Below, one piece after another: positions 36,257 to 45,143 of a stretch of 62,165 nucleotides of DNA. This DNA is from Kaistella gelatinilytica (GTDB taxonomy: Bacteria; Bacteroidota; Bacteroidia; Flavobacteriales; Weeksellaceae). A model generated the notes under the pieces. It was not told the DNA's origin. It saw nothing but the letters and a program-made list of their open reading frames with translations, and searched no databases. A program made the translations under genes and the position numbers. Within the stretch, counting starts at the first letter, position 1, and every line of letters starts with the position of its first letter. The stretch covers positions 1 to 62,165 of the forward strand of contig NZ_JADPVI010000005.1 of NCBI RefSeq assembly GCF_015679325.1, written 5' to 3'.

Positions 36257-38183
36257 AATTCAAACATTTTGTTACTCTATTATCCAAATCTTTTGAATAA
36301 TCTTCAGAAAACCAACCTTCTTTCGCACCTTTTATATAATATTCTCTTCTTACCTCTGCAATTCTATTAAGAAGTTTATCTTGTTCTTCAACACTATTAA
36401 TTGCTTTAGCTGTTAAAGGACCCATTCCTCCATCATCGATAATATTTTGCGCAAATTCATTTCTCAAGAGTTTTTGTACTTCTTTAATTGCTCCACCCGA
36501 TGTAATTGACCAATCATAAATCATTAATGCTACTTTCAAATCTTCAATTTCGCAATATCCTTTTGGTTCCCAATATCTTTTCCTATAAATAATTGTAGCT
36601 TGAGCATCAGTTAATTTTTTTTGATTATTTTCAGTTGGTTCAACACCTAAATCTTCTTTAGCATATTTGATCCAAATAGGCCAACTTATTCCTTTATTTG
36701 TTGGATCTCCCTTATCTTTTGATGGCTCATTTTTATAACCTCCTTCATGAATTAAAATAATTGGAGCAACTTTTTTAAATTTATCTTCACAAGAACTTGC
36801 ATTAGAAGTTGCATTTGCTGGTTCAGATTTATTTCCTCCCCCTAAACATCTGCATGTATTTGATAATCCTAATTCCAAAGCTAAAGCAACTAAATTTTTA
36901 CCATTTAATTCTGTAGAATTTTTAATAAAGTATTTTTTAATTAAATATTCCTGCGAAAATTCTCTTACATCAAAATGAACCCAAGTTGTTGCAAAAGATT
37001 CTAAATAAAAAATATCACTACCTGAATTCCAATCTTCTTTTGCTCCAGTGTATTTTTTAAAAATTTCTTTTCTAATTTTATCCATATCATCATTACTTTT
37101 AGTTCTTTGACCTGTACTAAGAATATTATAATGAATATCTAAAGCCTTTCCACAATGATTTGTTGTGCCATCTCTCTTATAGATGTAATGATCGTGGCAT
37201 CTATAACCAGATTCGACCCATTTTGTTTTGAAGTTAAGGTTTTTGTCTTTTTCAACATAAAAAATTGAAGCTCTGTATCCACAAACTAAACTTCTATGAA
37301 TTCCTGGATATTCATACTTCCTGTGTTTTTCTAAAACTTTTATATTTTGATACTGTTCGCTATTTCTTTCTTTTCCATAGCCTGTGCAAACTCCACATTT
37401 ACATTTGATCGCATCAAAGTTAATGGGATATTTCGCTTGAAACTCATCAATCGCCCTTAAAGTATTCCCACAAACTTTCCCAGTTTCAGGAACTTTCATA
37501 TAGTCTCTCTGAAATTGTTTTACCATTTTTTCGGTTCGGTCTGTAAATAAAGAGGTAGGAACATTTCCTCCAAAACCAGCTAAACGGATATTAATTTCTC
37601 GTATTAATTCATTGTCATCTCCTTTTTTAATACAATATTTTTCACCACAATTTACAATGGGTGGTACTTTTGTTTGATCCACCATCGCCGCACTTTTCAC
37701 CACTTCCATCTGTTGCGGCGCCGCATCATCCAAACCAAATTTGTTAGATTCGGCAGTAGAATCTAAAACGATAATCTCTAAAAAGTAATTCTGTTTATCA
37801 GAATCTGGATCACCTGCCGGTAAGTCAATTCCTTTCTGAAAATGAATTTCTGTAATTTTAAATCCTCCAGTAGTGCAAATATCAGAAGGAACTTTTATTT
37901 TCCCACTCCGGAAAAGCTCATCATGTATTCCAAAATCCTTTTCACAAACTACATATTGTAGGTATTTTCCCAACATATTATTTGACAATATCTGAACTTT
38001 GACAGGAGACCCAACAAGAACACGCGCTAATTTATGGTTCTTATCATTCACTAAATAAGCATCAGTTATATTGCCTTTTGCATCAGGTTGTTTTTTGGTT
38101 TTGCTCGCAGTTGTTGAAGGAAATTTTGGAGAATCTTCATTAGGTTTGGGTTTGTAATCAGGATTCGCCACATCTACAATCAT
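36246..38183 (-). pseudogene. 5'-truncated effector: PG-binding + M15 peptidase + GH108 muramidase
   Basis: A 645-residue open frame that starts inside what is residue 231 of the paralogue at 39292; the first shared domain is missing. It has the second shared domain (NITDAYLVNDKNHKLARVLV, residues 10-170). A peptidoglycan-binding motif follows at 190-250, then an M15 peptidase (NHCGKALDIHY with H343 and D349; WVHFDV with H403). The C-terminus is a GH108 muramidase (IHEGGY, E480; GDPTNKGIS; DGGMGPLTAKAIN). Catalytic residues are intact, but without the N-domain loading is doubtful. It could still be made from the internal ATG. Confidence 0.75.
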
Positions 38184-38298
38184 CTGGCTGGCTTTCTGTA
38201 TTTTACCGGAATAACTTGCCGTTACGTAATATTCGTGGTATGTAGCTTTGGAAATAGCAATAGAAGAAAATCAATAGTAATATTTTGGTGTTTATCAT
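38184..38298 (-). other. deletion junction: lipoprotein signal peptide fused to effector remnant
   Basis: From the ATG at 38298 the minus strand encodes MINTKILLLIFFYCYFQS, a lipoprotein-like signal. From about 38240 another frame encodes HEYYVTASYSGKIQKASQ, the end of the first shared effector domain, leading into the truncated effector. This is best read as a deletion between an immunity gene and the middle of an effector. Confidence 0.6.
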
Positions 38299-38333
38299 AA
38301 TCTATTTAAATCTAATAAATAACATTACAAACT

Positions 38334-39284
38334 TTAATTATTGTTGAATTTTTCTTGTCTATTTGTTTTTTCCCAAGTTTTATCAGAATTTAATTTATAA
38401 GTATTAACATTAATATTGCAACATCCAATAGGACTTTCTGTAGTAATTGTTTTATTTTTAAAATCGAAATCTTCGGCTAACAGCCCATGTTGAAGAGGAA
38501 AAGAATCTAAAGTATAAAAGTTTCCATTTTCATTCTGAAAATAATATTCATACAATTTGCCACCATTCCCACCTTCATCCCAAACAATTGCGAAATCTTC
38601 TAAACCATCAAAATTAAAGTCCTTTATAGTAAAACTATTGCAAGGTAAATCACTGTAAGTTGCCCATGAATTTGGTTCATAATGAATTTCTTGAGATTTT
38701 GAATTTGTCTTGTTGATTATTATAATCCATGCTGAAATGGGATTTTTTTGTAATTTTTCATTTGAATATTCTGCGGCTTCTAAAGTGAATTTGAATTTAT
38801 TTGAATGATCGGTAAAATCACAGGATTTAGTTTTGGGTTTACACATCCTATTTTCAATCGTCTTTAATTGTTTTTCATTGATAAATAGACTTGGTTCATA
38901 GCTATTTAATTGATAGGATAGAATTCCTTTATTTTTATCAATCCATTTCAAATTATAGTACGAAGATTCATTCTTATTTATATAAAAATAGGTTGAATTT
39001 CCTTTAGTTTTAAAATGGTCTATATTGAAATTGGAATCTTCCATTGCTGTGTGATCCAATATTTTGTTCTTACTTATTTCTAAAAACCGATCACTATCTA
39101 TACAATAGTAATAAATATCATTTTTTTTATTAACTAAAAACCATTTACCATTGTAAGAGTTTTCAGTAATACTTTTTGAAGCAATAATATCTATAATTTG
39201 TTTTGATTCTTTTGATTGGCATGAAATAATTAAAAATAATAATAATAACCAAAAATAATAAAGTTGTTTTAGAGTGTTTTTCAT
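38334..39284 (-). CDS. immunity lipoprotein of the GH104-like/cysteine-peptidase effector
   Basis: A 316-residue lipoprotein (signal WLLLLFLIISCQSKE). The C-terminal part contains TIKDFNFDGLEDFAIVWDEGGNGGKLYEYY, a D-x-N-F-D-G calcium-loop-like motif that resembles the XAC2610-type lysozyme-inhibitor repeats. It starts 7 bases after the effector stop, at the ATG beginning the signal peptide; upstream ATGs overlap the effector. Presumed cognate immunity. Confidence 0.75.
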   Translation of the reverse strand: MKNTLKQLYYFWLLLLFLIISCQSKESKQIIDIIASKSITENSYNGKWFLVNKKNDIYYYCIDSDRFLEISKNKILDHTAMEDSNFNIDHFKTKGNSTYFYINKNESSYYNLKWIDKNKGILSYQLNSYEPSLFINEKQLKTIENRMCKPKTKSCDFTDHSNKFKFTLEAAEYSNEKLQKNPISAWIIIINKTNSKSQEIHYEPNSWATYSDLPCNSFTIKDFNFDGLEDFAIVWDEGGNGGKLYEYYFQNENGNFYTLDSFPLQHGLLAEDFDFKNKTITTESPIGCCNINVNTYKLNSDKTWEKTNRQEKFNNN

Positions 39285-39291
39285 ATAAATA

Positions 39292-41724
39292 TTAATTTTT
39301 TCGTATTTGTGTGACTGTGTAAAAATTACCATTATAAACTGTTTTACCTTTTAGAGAATAATCTGCTTTATCAAAATATAAACGATTATTATCACTTGCG
39401 CCTTTTTCTTTATGACTTGTACCAACGTCATAAAAAATATAATAGCATTTATTGCCCTCGCATTTGCGTCCAACAATAACAACAAAATGATCAGTGGTGT
39501 GATCTGCATTATTATTTATTTTATATCCTAATCCATGATCTACTCCTACCTGAACTGGATGACCCTTTTCTAATTCGCTATCCAAATACGAAACAGCATC
39601 CTTTGAAACTTGGGTATTAATATTTAATATTGTATGCTTGTCATTTTCTAATGCAGTTTGGTATAAACTTGCTAAAGACGTCGCCGTAAGACCATTATTA
39701 ATTAAAATATCATCGCAAGTTTTTTTACAAGCCACCATTTGCCTATCGCGTCCTCCCCATTTAGGATCAAATTGAGTTTGCCATGCTATTTTACTTCTTA
39801 AATCTATTTCAGATTTTCCACATCCTGTTGTTGCAACTGGTTTTACAGGTGCTTCATCGCAACAATCATAGCCAAAATCTTTTAAAAATCCTTTTTTTAA
39901 ATGTAGTGGACTTTTGCCTCTTAATTCTTCTTGATAAAATGTATTATACAACTCTAATGCTTTATCCATTGTTTCAATCGGTTGTCCATATCTACCTGGT
40001 GGCAAACTTGCCCATTCATAACTTCCGTAGGTTTCTGTAGCTTCTTTAATATTACCATTTATTATCATCTCAAGCATTCCTGCTCTCTTATGTTTGAATA
40101 AGACAATACAAAATTTATCCTGACTTTCCGCTGAGAAATCTTTTACAGTATAAGTTTTTCGATTTTTAATCATGCTTTTATCGCTCCAAGTATATCCCAT
40201 TACTTGATAAGCACCAGCTGCAGAACTATAAACTTTTTCGCCATTCTTTTTTGTATAAAAGAGAATTTTTATTTGTGGATGATCACTCATATCTTTATAA
40301 TGTGGTGCCTTTATAAAATTGCCTCCTCCAAATAATTTAGTATAACCACCTTCAAAATCATGTGTTACATATACTATTTCATTCTTCTTAGTTTTTTTAT
40401 TATATACAGAGGATTTTATTAGTTCTCCAGTACCTTCACCAACTCTAAGCATTCGCATATAAGCTCTCACTCTCGCTTCACATTCACAAACATTATCTTC
40501 TTCTTTCTTTTTCTCCACCTTCACTTCCTTCACCATCGAAGCACTTCTCACCACTTCCATCGGTTGACCAGCTTTGTCATCTATACCAAAATTTTTGGAT
40601 TCTGCGGTGGAATCTAAAACGATGATTTCTATAAAATAGTTTTGCTTATCAGAATCCGAATCACCAATTGGCGAATCTATTCCTTTTTTAAATAGGGTGT
40701 CCGTAATTGTGAAACCGCCAGTTGTCGCAATATCTCCAGGTATTTTTATTCTGCCGCTTCTATAAATTTCGTCATGAAAACCAAAATCTTTTTCCCAAAC
40801 CACATATTGAATGTATTTTCCCACCATATTGTTTGACAATATTTGAACTTTTACAGGAGATCCAACAAGAACACTCGCTAATTTTTGGTTCTTATCATTC
40901 ACAAAATAAGCGTCCGTTATATTGCCTTTTGCATCAGGTTGTTTTTTGGTTTTGCTCGCAGTTGTTGAAGGAAATTTTGGAGAATCTTCCTTAGGTTTGG
41001 TTTTGTAATCAGGGTTTGCCACATCTACATTTACTTGGCTGGCTTTCTGTATTTTGCCAGCATAACTCGCCGTAACATAATATTCATGATTGGCACCTTC
41101 ATCTTTATCACCACTCATCATGTATTTGTTGGCTATGGCTTTTAGAATTGAGGCGTTAGATAGTAAGGATATTTTTACTTCGGCGGTCCCATTTTCATTC
41201 ACTCTCCCTTTAAATGTTTGTGGAAGTTGATTATTTTTATTAATACTTACATTGTGTCCAGGACCAGCTGCATCATCTTCCCACAATTGAAACTCTACCT
41301 CCTTATTAAACATCGCAACGCAATAAGCTTTCGCAATCAAAGTGTCGCGGTAACTTGCTTTGTTGGGATCTTTTGCGCCCTGATTAAATAAAATTACTTT
41401 GTCAATTTTAGGAACTTTGCTGGAAGTGGGAACCAGGAAAAATTCTCCTGCAGGTTTTGCCTCAAACTCTTCGCTAAACAATTTAGGCGTGGCTTTAAAA
41501 ACCTCCAGTTTAAATTCTTCACCCAGCACTTTCTCTCCAAATTTAAAGGAAACTTTTTTTCCTATTTTTGGAGGTTTTTGAGTGATGTTGATCCATTTCC
41601 CAGCTTTCTTTTTCCAGATATTCCAGACATAAGTAGCATTCAAAGAATTAAATAGATCTAAACCATCGCTGAACTGAAAAATTTCGTCTTTTCCTACAAC
41701 TGGATTCTGGGTTCCGGTAATCAT
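39292..41724 (-). CDS. T6SS effector: two shared domains + GH104-like transglycosylase + C39/papain-like peptidase
   Basis: An 810-residue effector. Residues 1-230 are shared domain 1 and residues 245-400 are shared domain 2, similar in layout (FNKEVEFQLWEDDAAGPGHN versus NNMVGKYIQYVVWEKDFGFHD). Residues 415-600 resemble lambda-R/GH104 transglycosylases: RVGEGTG (E430), SDHP, SAAGAYQVMGYTW, FSAESQDKFC, WASLPPGRYGQ. Residues 640-800 look like a cysteine peptidase with ACKKTC (C666/C670), DHFVVIVG (H746) and IFYDVG (D766). It would cut both glycan and peptide. Upstream partner: extended DUF4280. Confidence 0.82.
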   Translation of the reverse strand: MITGTQNPVVGKDEIFQFSDGLDLFNSLNATYVWNIWKKKAGKWINITQKPPKIGKKVSFKFGEKVLGEEFKLEVFKATPKLFSEEFEAKPAGEFFLVPTSSKVPKIDKVILFNQGAKDPNKASYRDTLIAKAYCVAMFNKEVEFQLWEDDAAGPGHNVSINKNNQLPQTFKGRVNENGTAEVKISLLSNASILKAIANKYMMSGDKDEGANHEYYVTASYAGKIQKASQVNVDVANPDYKTKPKEDSPKFPSTTASKTKKQPDAKGNITDAYFVNDKNQKLASVLVGSPVKVQILSNNMVGKYIQYVVWEKDFGFHDEIYRSGRIKIPGDIATTGGFTITDTLFKKGIDSPIGDSDSDKQNYFIEIIVLDSTAESKNFGIDDKAGQPMEVVRSASMVKEVKVEKKKEEDNVCECEARVRAYMRMLRVGEGTGELIKSSVYNKKTKKNEIVYVTHDFEGGYTKLFGGGNFIKAPHYKDMSDHPQIKILFYTKKNGEKVYSSAAGAYQVMGYTWSDKSMIKNRKTYTVKDFSAESQDKFCIVLFKHKRAGMLEMIINGNIKEATETYGSYEWASLPPGRYGQPIETMDKALELYNTFYQEELRGKSPLHLKKGFLKDFGYDCCDEAPVKPVATTGCGKSEIDLRSKIAWQTQFDPKWGGRDRQMVACKKTCDDILINNGLTATSLASLYQTALENDKHTILNINTQVSKDAVSYLDSELEKGHPVQVGVDHGLGYKINNNADHTTDHFVVIVGRKCEGNKCYYIFYDVGTSHKEKGASDNNRLYFDKADYSLKGKTVYNGNFYTVTQIRKN

Positions 41725-41748
41725 AATTTTCTTTTTTAAAATTGGAAA

Positions 41749-42504
41749 CTAAACATAATCCTCGCTATAATCCTCATTAACCTCCTCCTGAAACTCTTCA
41801 TAATCCATAACCGGATTATAAATTTCCTGTTCTCTCGAATTTGCATTGGCGGCATTACTTTTCCCCGCTTCACTCTGTTGCCCATGTTTCATCACCGTTA
41901 TTTTCCCACCTACTGCGCATTGCAATTCAGACATTTCTGTCAGACAACTGTGTCCCATTACTTTTACTTTTTCATAAGGTTTCTGCCATTTTCCGACGGG
42001 TGCATAAGAACAGGGCAAATATCCGCCACTTGAAGGTTGCAATTTGCACTGTCCGAAGGGCATCGCAGGTGGATCGAGCATCAAATCATCTTCTGTAACG
42101 GCAAGATAATCTGCTTCACCTTCTTCATTATTCCAGTAATGTTTTTTGTGAGAAGTGACTCTAAATTTGGGGAATTTGAAACCTTGGTCGCATTTGCACA
42201 TGCCTTTTTGGATCACGAAATATTTGCCGTCGTGCTCGCTCGATTTGCTTTCTTTTGATTCACCTTTTTTATCACCATCTTTAGATTCTGCGGAATTTTT
42301 ATCAGTTTCATTACTTTCCGAGATGTCATCTGCTTCATCGTCAAAACCATTCATAGGATTAAGATCGTCCTCATTAATCTCTCTCATCGCGCTGGACTGC
42401 GCTGCAAAATCTCCACCAAAATATGGCGAAGAAATTCTGGAATCCTCGTTTTTGGGTGGCGTCTCCAATTCTGACAATTTTTTATCTTTTTCTAAATCTT
42501 CCAT
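41749..42504 (-). CDS. DUF4280 PAAR-like protein with acidic N-terminal extension, first copy
   Basis: A 251-residue protein. Residues 1-100 are a hydrophilic, acidic, Ser-rich extension (NEDDLNPMNGFDDEADDISE, SKDGDKKGESKESKSSEHDG). Residues 102-251 are the DUF4280 core seen at 30929 and 33876. The ATG at 42504 fits a start 4 bases after the upstream stop. The longer frame would overlap the LysM-like gene. The extension is absent from the other copies and may bind a loader, perhaps the neighbouring LysM-like protein. Confidence 0.8.
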   Translation of the reverse strand: MEDLEKDKKLSELETPPKNEDSRISSPYFGGDFAAQSSAMREINEDDLNPMNGFDDEADDISESNETDKNSAESKDGDKKGESKESKSSEHDGKYFVIQKGMCKCDQGFKFPKFRVTSHKKHYWNNEEGEADYLAVTEDDLMLDPPAMPFGQCKLQPSSGGYLPCSYAPVGKWQKPYEKVKVMGHSCLTEMSELQCAVGGKITVMKHGQQSEAGKSNAANANSREQEIYNPVMDYEEFQEEVNEDYSEDYV

Positions 42505-42508
42505 GGTC

Positions 42509-43555
42509 TTAAATTTTTGAAAGTAATATTTTCTGCTTTCTGTAAATTTCACCTTCCTGTAAAAGTGCAATACCCGCTTCTGCCTGAAGCATCTGCTTTG
42601 TGTTTTTGTGAGTCGTGTATTTTAATTCAACCAATCCGACTACTGGTTCCTCCGGCTCTTCTTCAAATTTTTTACCCTTCAGTAATTCCTGCAGACTTAT
42701 CTTATCCTGAATTTCACCTTTAATATCGGTTTGAATTTGTGCCTCATCCAGATGAATAAAATCTACATTAAAGATACAATTTATTGGGAAAGAGTTTTTG
42801 ACCAAGTAAAACTCCTCTTTCCAAGCTGACTCTTTGTAAAACCAAATCATAGAGGGAAATAGAACCTGATATAGCAAAGTGGACCCAATCTGCTTCTCGA
42901 AATATTTTTCATCCGACAAGCTTTTCGCAAATTGATCCATATATTTTCCTGAAACTTCACCAATAAAAAAATCTTCTAAATCTTTCCTCTTGTCCTCAAA
43001 TGTTTTAAGCAGTTTTTCAAATTCAAAAATGCCCGAAATTTTTCCTTCAGGTGAAATGATGAGATTTATAGGTGCAATACTTTTCGCACAGGCAATGGAA
43101 AGTTCGCTCATTTTATCATCCGGTTTTTCCCCGTTCTTTTTAAAATCATAACAATGGACAGAGGCGACGAAAACTTTTATCTGATTTTTCTCCATTTTTT
43201 TGAGCTGAATATCGAGCGTGTATGCGATCTCTACTTTATTTTCAAAATCACTTTCGTAGGATTCTAAAACCTCATAAGTTTGTGCAAAAAAATCTGGAAC
43301 CATCATTTTTAGTGGAATGGCCGCTAAATTTTCTTTTCTGATCTGAGCTGCACTTTTGTAGTTTTTTGGAAGAACGATTTTTTCAATACCCACGAGATTA
43401 TTAAACCACATTAAGCCATTTCGCTCGCAATTTAAGTTGTGGAAATCACGAACCTCATCGGCAGTCATCCCAATCTTTTGTCCAATCTTGACCAAGGTGT
43501 CATTGGGTGTTACATCGTAAATGGTAATTAAATCTTCCATATTCGTATTGCGCAT
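42509..43555 (-). CDS. LysM-like protein heading the effector operon, unknown function
   Basis: A 348-residue soluble protein. The N-terminus (ITIYDVTPNDTLVKIGQKIGMTADEVRDFHNLN ... IVLPKNY) is a LysM-like fold; the remaining 270 residues are not recognised. It has no signal peptide, so it should act in the cytosol, perhaps as a loader or adaptor for DUF4280 proteins and effectors. It is the first gene behind the palindromic operator. The start is either the ATG at 43555 or the one at 43540; neither has a clear ribosome-binding site. Confidence 0.72.
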   Translation of the reverse strand: MRNTNMEDLITIYDVTPNDTLVKIGQKIGMTADEVRDFHNLNCERNGLMWFNNLVGIEKIVLPKNYKSAAQIRKENLAAIPLKMMVPDFFAQTYEVLESYESDFENKVEIAYTLDIQLKKMEKNQIKVFVASVHCYDFKKNGEKPDDKMSELSIACAKSIAPINLIISPEGKISGIFEFEKLLKTFEDKRKDLEDFFIGEVSGKYMDQFAKSLSDEKYFEKQIGSTLLYQVLFPSMIWFYKESAWKEEFYLVKNSFPINCIFNVDFIHLDEAQIQTDIKGEIQDKISLQELLKGKKFEEEPEEPVVGLVELKYTTHKNTKQMLQAEAGIALLQEGEIYRKQKILLSKI

Positions 43556-43645
43556 AAGAAGTGTAATTTTATCAGTAAAATTTCCTCTGTAGTAAAAGTA
43601 AGGAAAAAAGGAAACCGAAAAACATTCAGACCTAAAAGTTTGAAT

Positions 43646-43667
43646 TTTGTAGTAGTTCTACTACAAA
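43646..43667 (-). promoter_or_regulatory. palindromic operator of the effector operon
   Basis: TTTGTAGTAG and CTACTACAAA are perfect 10-base arms separated by TT. This is the best copy of the palindrome found at both hcp genes. At the hcp spacing (20 bases) the minus strand reads AATGTTTT, a poor but aligned -7 element. The promoter probably needs an activator. Confidence 0.62.
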
Positions 43668-43726
43668 CTGTTACGTCACAAAAAAATTTTAGAACTTTAA
43701 CCTCTTAAAAATGAAATTTTTAAGCA

Positions 43727-43758
43727 AAAAAAATGCAATAATAATTTATCGCATTTTA
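43727..43758 (-). terminator. terminator after tssE
   Basis: AAAATGC / GCATTTT stem with an AT-rich loop and a T run on the minus strand, 27 bases past the tssE stop. A second AT-only hairpin (CTTAAAAAT / ATTTTTAAG) follows at 43705-43725. Confidence 0.65.
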
Positions 43759-43784
43759 AATATCAAAAATAAAATTTACTCTTT

Positions 43785-44225
43785 TTAATCGATAGACATT
43801 GGGCTTAAAAATATTTCTGTAGAAAAATTAAAAGCTTCGTTGGTCGATTCTAATTTTGCATTGATGACTACTTTTACTTTCTTTTTAACTTCAGTAAAAC
43901 CTTTTGTCTCATAATTATGTTCTACAAATTTTATATTTGCCTGCACTCTCGCATTGATAAGACGTGGCTCATAATCATCAATCTGGCGCTGCAGACTTTT
44001 TACAAAAATATTTTCCCACATTGCTGATGTAACGCCATTATCAAATTCTAAATTCCAGACATCATTTCCGTAATGTTCATCATATCTGTTTTCTCCTTTC
44101 TTGGTAATGATCAGCAGCATTATATTTTGAGCAATACTTTCACCCACGCCACAAGTATCAATATGTCCACCATTCATCATCATTGACAAAGGATTTAAGG
44201 GCAATCTGTAATTCTCATTATCCAT
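43785..44225 (-). CDS. tssE: T6SS baseplate protein TssE (gp25-like)
   Basis: A 146-residue gp25-like protein. QNIMLLIITKKGENRYDEHYGNDVW is the usual sheath-initiation region, and DDYEPRLINARV carries the conserved E-P-R core of gp25/TssE. TssE starts sheath polymerisation on the baseplate. It is last in the tssH-transglycosylase-tssE unit, 9 bases after the transglycosylase gene. Confidence 0.88.
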   Translation of the reverse strand: MDNENYRLPLNPLSMMMNGGHIDTCGVGESIAQNIMLLIITKKGENRYDEHYGNDVWNLEFDNGVTSAMWENIFVKSLQRQIDDYEPRLINARVQANIKFVEHNYETKGFTEVKKKVKVVINAKLESTNEAFNFSTEIFLSPMSID

Positions 44226-44234
44226 ATCGTATCT

Positions 44235-45119
44235 TTATTTTTTAAGAGATTCGGTTAGAATTCTATACTTATTAATGGTGAACATATCCATCAAATTTTT
44301 TGGTAAAATCAATATCGATTCGCCTTTTTGAGCAAGATTTCTTTCAAGTTCAGGATTCCATTTTAAAAACTGACTTTTTTCAATTTTTAAATATTTTAAG
44401 ATCGTGTCTAGATGATAGGCTCCATTAATGGTTGTTTCCATTAAATCGATTTTTCCCTGATTTTTTACCGTATTTTCTTTAAACTTTTTAACATCAACCG
44501 ATTGTTTATTCGGCGTTTCTTTCTGCCTTACAGGAGTTTTGTAATAATCCTGCAAAACTGAATTCAATTCACCCGTTGCATAACAGGCATTTAAATATTT
44601 CTGAACATGATTTTGTGTTTCTAAAGGCAAAAAGGATTCGAAATCGGTATAATTTTTTGATCCCGCTCTCTGCATTGCTTTATTTACATTTCCACCCCCA
44701 CAGTTATACGCCGCGACGACCGTTACCCAATTATGGTATTTATTGTACAAATTAATGAGCGAATTGGTGACAGCTTTTGTACTCTTATACATATCTGATC
44801 GGTCACTCTCCGTTAATCCATAATCATTTGCATGTCCCGTCATGAACTGCCAAACTCCCGCTGCACCTGCCGACGAAACCTGACTTTTATCTAAGCCAGA
44901 TTCTATTATTGCCAGATTCCGCATATGTTTTGGAATGTTTCTCTTCGTAAAACAATATTCGATAAAACGAACCAACTGCTTATTGTTATTGATCACATTC
45001 TGATACCTACGAACGCTTTTCTCAGAAGTATCTGTGGCGGTCAAACGCTGTGCGAAAAAATTCTGAGAAGAAATTACACAAGAAAATAAAATACAGTATT
45101 TAAAAAAAAGTTGTTTCAA
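44235..45119 (-). CDS. T6SS-linked lytic transglycosylase (MltD-like)
   Basis: A 294-residue secreted protein with a signal peptide ending near FFAQR. The SLT/MltD-type domain has catalytic Glu in LAIIESGLDK, then SAGAAGVWQFM, and VVAAYNCGGGNVNKAM. The C-terminal 70 residues resemble a LysM repeat (YHLDTILKYLKIEKSQFLKWNPEL). Located between tssH and tssE, it probably opens the cell's own peptidoglycan for assembly of the T6SS envelope complex rather than acting as a toxin: it has no immunity gene and no shared effector domain. Confidence 0.82.
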   Translation of the reverse strand: MKQLFFKYCILFSCVISSQNFFAQRLTATDTSEKSVRRYQNVINNNKQLVRFIEYCFTKRNIPKHMRNLAIIESGLDKSQVSSAGAAGVWQFMTGHANDYGLTESDRSDMYKSTKAVTNSLINLYNKYHNWVTVVAAYNCGGGNVNKAMQRAGSKNYTDFESFLPLETQNHVQKYLNACYATGELNSVLQDYYKTPVRQKETPNKQSVDVKKFKENTVKNQGKIDLMETTINGAYHLDTILKYLKIEKSQFLKWNPELERNLAQKGESILILPKNLMDMFTINKYRILTESLKK

Positions 45120-45143
45120 AATCGTTCTGATAAAAATTTTCAG

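Noticed and set aside
44235..45119. Transglycosylase as a secreted T6SS effector
   Set aside because: It has its own signal peptide, lacks the shared effector domain and has no immunity gene; an assembly role is more likely.
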